From NCBI GenBank assembly GCA_900751885.1, contig CAADTH010000034.1, positions 62,001-126,000 of the forward strand: DNA of 64,000 bases. Direction: 5' to 3'. A program made the translations under genes and the position numbers. The first letter of the stretch is position 1. Each line of letters begins with the position of its first letter. The stretch comes from Clostridia bacterium (lineage in GTDB: Bacteria > Bacillota > Clostridia > UBA1381). Below are positions 20,120 through 28,600 of the stretch, piece by piece. The notes beneath the pieces were generated by a model. The model was not told the origin of the DNA, did not search any database, and saw only the letters and a list, made by a program, of their open reading frames with translations.

Positions 20120-23100
20120 ATGAAGAGAAAAATATTTGGTTTTGTACTGGTGCTGTCGATGATTGTATCATTACTGCCGGGTATAAATGCGGCAGCAGCA
20201 GAAACAAGCGGCGCGTGTGGAAGCAATGTAACATGGACGTACCAAAAGGATACACGCACGCTTACGATTGATGGGGAAGGAAGCATGGAAGAGTATTCAA
20301 GCTCTTCATCTGTTCCATGGCATAGTTATGCGCCAGATATCAAATCCGTCGTGTTTTCAGGGCAAATTACAACAATAGCAAATTCTGCATTTTCAGATTG
20401 TTCAGCACTGAAAAGTATTCATATCCCAGAGAGCATAACAGAAATAGGAGATAACGCATTTACGAACTGCTACGATTTGTCAAGTATCACCATTCCCAAT
20501 GGAGTAATGAGAATAGGAAATTTTGCATTTTCCTGGTGCTATTCATTGACGGAGCTCACAATCCCAGATAAGCTAGTGGACGTAAATGCGAAGGCATTTT
20601 ATGAAAGCGGTTTAAGATCAGTTTATACAAACGATAGCAATATCAATTATGTATCAATGGATGGTATTTTATTTAACAAAGAAAAAACACTGCTTGTGTG
20701 GTATTCGAACAACAGGGAGGAGCATGCATATACCATACCAAACAGCGTGAAAGACATAGGAGATAGCGCATTTTTTAAGTGTATGGGACTGACAGAAATC
20801 ATCATACCAGATAGCGTAGTGCGAATAGGAAACAGTGCGTTTTGGGGATGCAGTGGACTAACCGAGCTGACCCTGCCGGACGGTGTGGCGAGTATAGAGA
20901 ACGAGGCATTTAGCGGATGCACAGAGCTGGCAGAGGTAACACTTTCGAAAAAACTGGAACAAATCGGAATGTATGCGTTCGAGGCGGATGGTAAAATTAC
21001 AGAAATTGTAATGCCAGACAGTGTGACAAGAATAGAAGAACGTGCGTTTAGCGGTTGTGCGGGGTTAAAGAACATTACGCTTTCAAAAAAATTGGAATAT
21101 ATCGGAGCATATGCATTTAGCGGATGCGGCAAAATCACAGAGATTGTGATACCGGATAGTGTAATGACAGTAGAGAGGAAGGCGTTTGATGACTGCGCGT
21201 TTTTAACAAGAATTTTATTTGACGGAAATGCTCCGGTATGTGATGCGACCGCATTTGACAACATTAATTCATCAGCTATCATTTATTATATAGAAGGGAA
21301 AACAGGCTTTGGGAGCACGTTTTGCGGTATTACGACGAAGGGAATTCAAAAAATATTTGTCGAAGCCTCTGTTGAGAGCGGAAGCGTTCCCAAGAACACG
21401 GCATTAGAGCTAATAAGTAATTCAAATTCCATTATATATTATACGACGGATGGAACAACGCCGACAGAAGAGTCTGATATCTATCAAGGGCAGATAATCA
21501 TTGATAGGCCGATGACCATAAAAGCGATAGCGGTAACAAGCGAAGAAGGTTATTTATCCAGTGATGTGGCTGTATTTACCTATCGAATCAGTGATTGTGA
21601 GCTGACAGGAATTGATTCTTTGGAGGATGTAACGATTGATGGGACAAGCATAGTTTATTCAACAGCAGATGAAATACTGCATATATCAGCACAGGTAAGT
21701 GATTTTGCTGCATATGGGGTTTATTCAGATGAGAACTGCACCAATAAAATTGACCATGCAGTTGTATTGAGTCAAGGCGACAATACAATTTATATTAAGG
21801 TGACAGCGGAAGATGAGGTTACAAGCAAAGTTTATACAATGAATGTTTATAGAGTGGGAACGGGCTGTGAGATTACAGGCGTGACCTTTCCAGAGAATGC
21901 GCAGGTGAAAGAAAACAAACTATTTTGCAGCGTCAACACAGATAAGCTGACGCCGGTATTACAAGTGAGCAGCGGAGCGGAATATGCGGTTTATCTGGAT
22001 GAGAACTGTGCAAATCAAGTGGATAGCATATCTCTTGATTATGGAGATAACATTGCTTATGTCAAGGTGGCAGCGGAGGATGGAAGTGCAAGTAAGGTAT
22101 ATACCATGACGATACACAGGAACTATGACAGTGCGGTATTATCATCAGTAAAGCTACAGTCAGATGAACAATTATTTGATATGGCGGAGGCGGATTTTAT
22201 TGAGCTGGAGTATCCGATTGCTTCTGTGCAGATTCTTCCTGAAACAAAAGAAAACGCATCATACAAGCTATATCGGGATATGGACGGGCAGAATGAACTA
22301 ACTGGCGCGTATGAGCTATTTGTGGGAGACAATACAGTATATATTGAGGTGGTGTCGGAAAGCGGGTTAAACAAGGAGCAATATTCGATTCATATACGCA
22401 GAAAAGATGTGGCGTTATGTCCACAGATAAAGATTATGTATAATGATGAAGTAAATGACTATCTCTACGTAAAGCCGAACAGTCTCGTGACGTTTTATCA
22501 CGAGCTGTATGACAAACCAGAAAATGAAACGGAGTATACGATATACTATACAACAGATGGAACAGAGCCCACACAAAACAGCATGGTATATGACGGTGAG
22601 TCGCTTGTCATAGCAGAGGATACTCTCATCAAAGCCTTTGTGAGGGTGGATGGAATGACAGACAGCGATACCATCACATATCCTATACGGATTGCAAAGG
22701 AGATTTTGCTGACCGCAGTGGCAACGACTGACACAACAATTACGTTTGACTTGCAGGATGCGAAAACAGGAAATAGAGCGGTTTTAACCGGAATGGACTC
22801 TGCTGCTTTGGAGTACGCAATTTTACGGTCAGAGGATACGCATATGCAGTGGCAGGAATTAAAGCTGGAATTTCCGATTACAAGTGAAACTAGCCAGATT
22901 GTTGTCACAGGACTGCCGCCACATTCAAAATATTTGTTCAGGCTTTGTGTTAAAAATGGGGAATACAACGGTATTTCTGCGATTGTCGAGGCGAGTACGG
23001 CATTGTCTGCCATGACGGATATCATTGTGTTCAATTCGCCGAATGGCTGCCGGTGGTCTGAAGATAAAAAGACCATTACAGCGGCGAATGTTATGAACGC

Positions 23101-24508
23101 TGTGACAGAGACGGTGGTCGATCTGATAGTCAGCGAAGGCGCAGTCTATCAGCTCTATAAGGACAAATTATGCAAGACAGCCTACATAGATAATAGTATG
23201 CCTTTAAAGATTGGTGAGAATACAGCATATATTAAGGTGATAGCGGAAGATGGCTGGACAAATACGGTATATACTCTAAAAGTTACGCGTCAGGATAAAG
23301 TGGAAGCGCCTCAAATTAATTCGCCTGATGGATACATGGAGCCGGGCAAGATGGTAGAAATTTCTACAAAGACACAAGGGGCAAGTATTCGATACACACT
23401 TGATGGAACCAGACCGTCGCAGACCAACGGCATTCTGTATGAACAGCCGATTCCAATTACCGGTGATTATATGGAGATTCAAGCGATTGCATATAAGACA
23501 GGAATGGAAGACAGCAATATGGTTTCCTTCCAAGTCGCTATGTCTAATCCAGTCGACAATTTGACGTGCGTATCGACAACAGATACCAGTGCGGAGTTAA
23601 TCTTCCGATATCCAGAGGATGCACAGAAAGTGCAGATTTTTTATTCTATGGATAAAGAAACATGGAATGAAGCAGCGCTTGAAACAACACTGGAGGGAGG
23701 GATTGTAAAGAATCTACGTCCACAAACGACATATTATTTCAAGATCAATGTCATAGGCGGTATGAACTGCGGCTATTCCAATATCACTACAGGAATTACG
23801 AAGGAAGGGAAAAAAATTCCTGAATACAGTGTTCCTGTTCTGCCGCCGGTAGAATATTCTCCAAATTTGATGCTGTCTGATATTATGCTTCCAGAGGGAT
23901 GGTCGTGGAGAAACGGTGAGACCTCTTTGGTGGCCGGGACACATCACTATATGGCAATTTACAACAATGGCGACCCGCAGTATATATCCATAGAAGAGAG
24001 AATCGTTCTGACAGTTGATAAGACAGACCCAGAGGTGAATGTGCCACTCATTCATAGTGTGCCATATCACGACGGTATAACACTTGAGGAAATTTCACTG
24101 CCGGATAGGTGGGAGTGGCAGAATGCCGATGAACTGCTGCAAACTGGCGAAAATACTGTCCGTATTATTTATACACCGAGCGATACGGATAATTATAATA
24201 TCCTGATCAAAGAGATTGTATTACTGGTATATGATTTAGAGGAAAAACCAATGACTGCAGAGATTGTATATAACAATGGAGTAGCCTCTGTGTACAGCGA
24301 AATAAAAATTGAGAATGCAGTCATTGTTTTTGCTGAATACGACAGTGAGAATGTTTTGAAATCAGCACAGATACAGCCTGTTTCCATTTCAGAGAATGAT
24401 ACGGTAGAAATACCAATGAACGGGCAGCCCAACAAGGAAAATACTGTACGGGTTATGTTATGGGATGGATTTATGGGAATGCACCCATTGTCTCCATTAG
24501 CCAAATAA
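20120..24508 (+). CDS. Secreted BspA-type leucine-rich-repeat protein with CHB_HEX_C-like and cadherin-like domains
   Basis: The product is 1462 residues. ATG 20120 gives the proper distance from the GGGG ribosome site; ATG 20111 abuts that site. After the signal peptide (to about 28) come about eleven BspA/LRR_5 repeats (35-390) with recurring phrases such as IPDSV, AFSGC and ITEIVIPDSV. Three chitobiase C-terminal-like domains (around 410, 780 and 1060) carry YYTTDGTTPT, YYTTDGTEPT and YTLDGTRPS. Cadherin-like beta-sandwiches ending in VYTMNVYR-type strands and FN3-like domains separate them. The C terminus is the module ending MLWDGFMGMHPL. No catalytic motif is visible. LRR_5 proteins usually bind host or polymer surfaces, so a substrate-adhesion role is inferred. 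Its own promoter and terminator make it a single-gene unit inside the enzyme cluster. Confidence 0.85.
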   Translation: MKRKIFGFVLVLSMIVSLLPGINAAAAETSGACGSNVTWTYQKDTRTLTIDGEGSMEEYSSSSSVPWHSYAPDIKSVVFSGQITTIANSAFSDCSALKSIHIPESITEIGDNAFTNCYDLSSITIPNGVMRIGNFAFSWCYSLTELTIPDKLVDVNAKAFYESGLRSVYTNDSNINYVSMDGILFNKEKTLLVWYSNNREEHAYTIPNSVKDIGDSAFFKCMGLTEIIIPDSVVRIGNSAFWGCSGLTELTLPDGVASIENEAFSGCTELAEVTLSKKLEQIGMYAFEADGKITEIVMPDSVTRIEERAFSGCAGLKNITLSKKLEYIGAYAFSGCGKITEIVIPDSVMTVERKAFDDCAFLTRILFDGNAPVCDATAFDNINSSAIIYYIEGKTGFGSTFCGITTKGIQKIFVEASVESGSVPKNTALELISNSNSIIYYTTDGTTPTEESDIYQGQIIIDRPMTIKAIAVTSEEGYLSSDVAVFTYRISDCELTGIDSLEDVTIDGTSIVYSTADEILHISAQVSDFAAYGVYSDENCTNKIDHAVVLSQGDNTIYIKVTAEDEVTSKVYTMNVYRVGTGCEITGVTFPENAQVKENKLFCSVNTDKLTPVLQVSSGAEYAVYLDENCANQVDSISLDYGDNIAYVKVAAEDGSASKVYTMTIHRNYDSAVLSSVKLQSDEQLFDMAEADFIELEYPIASVQILPETKENASYKLYRDMDGQNELTGAYELFVGDNTVYIEVVSESGLNKEQYSIHIRRKDVALCPQIKIMYNDEVNDYLYVKPNSLVTFYHELYDKPENETEYTIYYTTDGTEPTQNSMVYDGESLVIAEDTLIKAFVRVDGMTDSDTITYPIRIAKEILLTAVATTDTTITFDLQDAKTGNRAVLTGMDSAALEYAILRSEDTHMQWQELKLEFPITSETSQIVVTGLPPHSKYLFRLCVKNGEYNGISAIVEASTALSAMTDIIVFNSPNGCRWSEDKKTITAANVMNAVTETVVDLIVSEGAVYQLYKDKLCKTAYIDNSMPLKIGENTAYIKVIAEDGWTNTVYTLKVTRQDKVEAPQINSPDGYMEPGKMVEISTKTQGASIRYTLDGTRPSQTNGILYEQPIPITGDYMEIQAIAYKTGMEDSNMVSFQVAMSNPVDNLTCVSTTDTSAELIFRYPEDAQKVQIFYSMDKETWNEAALETTLEGGIVKNLRPQTTYYFKINVIGGMNCGYSNITTGITKEGKKIPEYSVPVLPPVEYSPNLMLSDIMLPEGWSWRNGETSLVAGTHHYMAIYNNGDPQYISIEERIVLTVDKTDPEVNVPLIHSVPYHDGITLEEISLPDRWEWQNADELLQTGENTVRIIYTPSDTDNYNILIKEIVLLVYDLEEKPMTAEIVYNNGVASVYSEIKIENAVIVFAEYDSENVLKSAQIQPVSISENDTVEIPMNGQPNKENTVRVMLWDGFMGMHPLSPLAK

Positions 24509-24510
24509 AG

Positions 24511-24547
24511 AAGAGTCATAAAGCGTTAAACGCTTTATGACTCTTTT
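24511..24547. terminator. Bidirectional terminator
   Basis: AAGAGTCATAAAGCG (24511-24525) pairs perfectly with 24531-24545 around TTAAA, with T and A runs flanking both sides. Confidence 0.92.
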
Positions 24548-24552
24548 CGTTG

Positions 24553-25362
24553 TTATGCTTTCATTTTTTTGCGATATTGTGATGGGGTACAACCCATTTC
24601 TTTTTTAAAGATGCGAATAAAATATTCATAGCAATCAAAACCGCTGTTAAAAGCCACGGATTTTATTGTGCTGTCCCTATTTTTCAATAGATGACAAGCA
24701 TTTTTTAGACGCAGGCTATTGATGTATTGCTTCGGCGTGGTATGGTATATTTTTTGAAAAATTTTAAAAATGTAACTTTCAGAGATAGTGAATATTTCTG
24801 CAATTTGCGCAATGCTTTTGATGAAAAGATAGTTGGTATTAACATATTCGATGATATGCTGAGCCTTTGTGCTCGGTTCATTTTTTTTGACAGGCAGAAA
24901 ATCAGAGGAGCGCAGAGCTGCCCTGTTCAAAATGTCCATGATTTTAACGAGCTTTATAAAGTTATCTGAATCATTGATAATGAAGTGGTCGGTAATAAAT
25001 TTGACAGCATGGTATTCTTCCTCATTTAGATGAATCACTGTATGACGAAAGCATTCGAGTAGTTGTTGTTTGGCAGATGGCTGAAAATAGAAATCAAGAA
25101 AACGGTCGAGCATATGAATACAAATGCCTGAAAACGGTGTACTTCCTCTACTTGTGTGTGGGATATTTTTATCAAACAACGTGGCATCATGTGCGTCTGC
25201 GGTATACTCTTTATTGTCAATCGTTACTGTTCGTGTACCGCTTGAAAGAATATAGATCTCGTAAGAATTATGGTAGTGTACATACGGCATGGTCCAGCCT
25301 GAATCATAGCTTTCCTGTGAAATATCAAAATTTTTGCTCATCAAAGAACGTCTGGGATTCAT
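24553..25362 (-). CDS. AraC-family transcriptional regulator (3 of 4)
   Basis: The product is 269 residues, with AAAGGAGGG ahead of the ATG. The cupin-like N-terminal domain (about 10-150) shows HNSYEIYILSSGTRTV and FSGICIH. The C-terminal helix-turn-helix pair (about 165-265) shows ISESYIFKIF and GCTPSQYRKK. It is a paralogue of regulator 1 across the full length. It is divergent from the large GH28 protein gene at 25689. Repeats of AAAAGTAGAG lie in both promoter regions between the two genes, suggesting it controls itself and the GH28 gene. Confidence 0.93.
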   Translation of the reverse strand: MNPRRSLMSKNFDISQESYDSGWTMPYVHYHNSYEIYILSSGTRTVTIDNKEYTADAHDATLFDKNIPHTSRGSTPFSGICIHMLDRFLDFYFQPSAKQQLLECFRHTVIHLNEEEYHAVKFITDHFIINDSDNFIKLVKIMDILNRAALRSSDFLPVKKNEPSTKAQHIIEYVNTNYLFIKSIAQIAEIFTISESYIFKIFQKIYHTTPKQYINSLRLKNACHLLKNRDSTIKSVAFNSGFDCYEYFIRIFKKEMGCTPSQYRKKMKA

Positions 25363-25400
25363 AGTGCGCCCTCCTTTCGTGAAAAGTAGCTGATATTTGA

Positions 25401-25429
25401 ATTATACTCTACTTTTTTTATAAATGCAA
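25401..25429 (-). promoter_or_regulatory. Promoter of AraC gene 3 with an embedded operator copy
   Basis: On the - strand, TTGCAT (25424-25429) and TATAAT (25401-25406) are 17 bases apart. The spacer contains AAAAGTAGAG, the same ten-mer found twice upstream of the GH28 gene, which points to autoregulation. Confidence 0.6.
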
Positions 25430-25430
25430 G

Positions 25431-25540
25431 AAAAAGTAGAGATACATTCATTCACGATTTATGGTATGATATGGATAGAAACAAAGGTTCAATGCAAAAT
25501 TTGGCAGAGTAATCGTTCGTTAAAAGTAGAGATACAGTCA
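25431..25540. promoter_or_regulatory. Direct-repeat operator candidates AAAAGTAGAGATACA
   Basis: AAAAGTAGAGATACA occurs at 25432-25446 and at 25522-25536, 90 bases apart (near nine helical turns). An inverted AAAAGTAGAG lies at 25407-25416 and a partial AAAAGTAG at 25382-25389. The second copy lies just upstream of the GH28 promoter. This looks like a looping arrangement for an AraC-type regulator. Binding is inferred, not shown. Confidence 0.6.
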
Positions 25541-25571
25541 ATAAAATCTGTAAATTGTACAGCTGTAGTAA

Positions 25572-25600
25572 TTGTGTGATACAGATAAATGTACTATAAT
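25572..25600 (+). promoter_or_regulatory. Promoter of the GH28 multidomain gene
   Basis: TTGTGT (25572-25577) and TATAAT (25595-25600) are 17 bases apart. The -35 is poor, as expected for an activated promoter. Confidence 0.65.
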
Positions 25601-25688
25601 ATTTAATGAGGAAACTATACAAAGTGAATATTTTGTTTGCAAGAGAATTGCAGCAAAGTAAAATCGAAATTAGGCAAAGGAGAGAGTT

Positions 25689-28600
25689 ATGGAACAGGTA
25701 AAACGATGGTTCAGTTATCTTTTAGCAGTATCCATGCTGTTTATGGCACTGGTAGTGCCAACAGCACAAGCGCAGGTGCAAAGTGATGCGCCAGAAAAAT
25801 TTATGCATATGTCATTTGATGATGTGTATGCATCTTTGAAGGACATTACCCAACATGAATATAATTCAGTTTTTGAGAACGCATTATTCGGAGACTTAAA
25901 ACGTCTGCATGATGAGTATGGAGCAGTGTTTACACTCAACTGTTTTCTGGAGGGGGACGGTTTTCGTATTTCTGATTTGCCGTCAAGGTATCAAAAAGAA
26001 CTAGGAGAGAATGCCGGTTGGCTGAAATTTGCATTTCACGCCAAGGATAAAAATCAAAAATATACAGAGGATTGCCCTGAGGATATTGCAAAGGACTATC
26101 AAACCTTTATCGATGCGGTTTTGAATTTAACAGGTACGGCAAGGAGCATTGACCATATGGTACGTCTGGGATTTTTTACAGGCAGCAGTTCCAACATTGA
26201 TGCCCTGCGGGCATGTGAGGAAGGAATTACAGGACTTTTGACAGCTGATGATGATAGAGTTTCTTATTATTTTTCAGAGGAATGGAACGATTACATATTG
26301 AAAAGCAATGAATATTATGATCTTGATAAAAATCTTCGGTTGATACGCACACAGACGCGTTTGGAAAATATCAAGACAGATGCGGCACAGAATGCTGAAT
26401 TTGAGAAATTTGCAGGCTATGATAGGAACGTGCTAGAGGTTTTCACACATGAGAGTGAATACAGCAAAGTAAAAGCAAGGCTTGAGAATTATGTAAAATG
26501 GGCATCTGAAAACGGCTATGGATTTGATTTTGCCGAAAACCATTTGCCGAATTTGATTTCGGTGACAGACACCACGGTTTCAGGCGGGGATATTACATAC
26601 CAGCTCAAGGTAGATGCAGGCGGATTGGAGGAAACAAAACTGATTTGTGCATCTTATGCGGCGGATGGAAGGTTGGAGCAGGTATCGGTAAAAGGTCTTG
26701 ATGAACCGCTTTCATTTCGAATCAAGGAGAGCGCAGATGCAAGGGCGGCATTTCTGCTTTGGAATTCGCTTGGGGGTATGATTCCGCTGTCGCAGGTTTT
26801 GTCTGTTCCAAGAGCGGTATCGCAGACATCAGCAATCACGCTCGACCGATACACCTACCCGCTTGTTGTGGGAAATGCAAGCAAGACCGATTTTTCAAAG
26901 TGGGAGGATCAGGGAAGCTATGTTACAATAACAGCAACAGTTAACGATGCAAACTATAAAGGCAGTGACATAACATGGACGGTTGAGAACCCAGATATCG
27001 CGTATGACCGCAATGCCACAACTGCTTCGGGGCAGACATCATCTGCGTCATTCAGAGGAAGGACGACCGGATTTACAAGGGTGATTGCAAAGCTACCGAA
27101 TGGAGAAACGACAGCCTGCGCTATTACGGTCATCGATAATATTACCCGTTCAACGGTACAGAGGTTAGAGCTGAATACCACGAAACTGGAGCTGGGAGTA
27201 GGAGCAGACAGCGTACTCATCCCGATTATCAACCCAAAGGATATTTTTGAAAATGGCGCAATGGATTGTACGGTAAACTGGTCAAGCTCGGATACATCTG
27301 TTGCCGCAGTGGATGCAAACGGAAAGGTTACAGCAAAAAAACAGGGAAATGCAGTGATTACGGCAACGTCGAACGATGTAGGGAGAACAGCATCCTGTCA
27401 AGTTAATGTTATTGCCCAGACGCCGGCTGTTGATGTTATATCCGGTGGAACGGATGAAATTATAGAAATGACTGCCGGAGAGAAAACGTCATTACAGGAT
27501 TATATAGACTCTTCTGACAGTGAGATCGTCTGGAATTCATCAGACAGCTATATTGCCGATGTAGATGAAAACGGAATGCTGTCCGCATATGCAAACAGCA
27601 GAAGACCGCGGGTAAAAAACGATCAGGTGGTCTTTGAAAATGGAGAATATGTATACGACCCATCTACCATTGATGTTTATGCAACAGCTGTAGAGACGGG
27701 AAAAACACTCACTTTTAGAGTTCAGGTAGAAGAACCTGAGCGAAAAGCACAGTCGGTAAAGATTAATAAAGAAAGCGTGAGTGTACCTAAGGGACAGACA
27801 AAAACAATAACGGCGGCAGTATTGCCTGCTCCTTTGTATAAAAAGGATGTTGCCTGGTCGAGCTCGGATGAAAGCGTTGCAAAAATTGTACCGGGCGGAA
27901 GAACGATTTATGGACTGTGCAAAGCGGATATTACAGGTGTAGGAGAAGGAAGTGCGACGATTACCGCTGAATGTGATGGAAAGACGGATACTTGTGTGGT
28001 AACAGTAACAAACGGAGTTGTCAAAATATCACAGATTGACCTTTCAGATCAAGAAATCGAAATGGATGAGGTGCTGAAGCTTGAGGCGGGTACGACAGCG
28101 AATGCAACAGATTCGACGCTTGCATGGATTGTAACAGATAGAAATATTGCAACAATCAATAATGAAGGAGTAGTACAGGGATATCAGGCTGGAAGCGTAA
28201 AGGTTTATGCGGTTGCAAAGGATTCTGTTGCGGATGAGACGGCTTTGAAAGCGCTCACAGATACCCGTACCATCGGAGAGGATAACGCCGACTTGGCATC
28301 ATTTTTAAGCGGTGTTGTTTACAAAGAAATCACCCTGACAGTTGCCGACAGCTCAATCTATCTTAGAAATCTTCATGCGCCGAAGGAAGCGGTCACGGAC
28401 ACATCAGTAAATCTTTTATGGAATAAATCGTCCAATGCATATACCGGCGAGATGACGTATGAGGTCTATGCGAATGGTGCATTGGTTGACACGACAAATA
28501 AAATGGGGTATACAATCAAGGGACTGTCGCCTTTCACAGAATATACAATTGAGGTAAAAGCGGCTGACTCGTCAGGAAATACAGTTGCAAGCCAAAGTAT

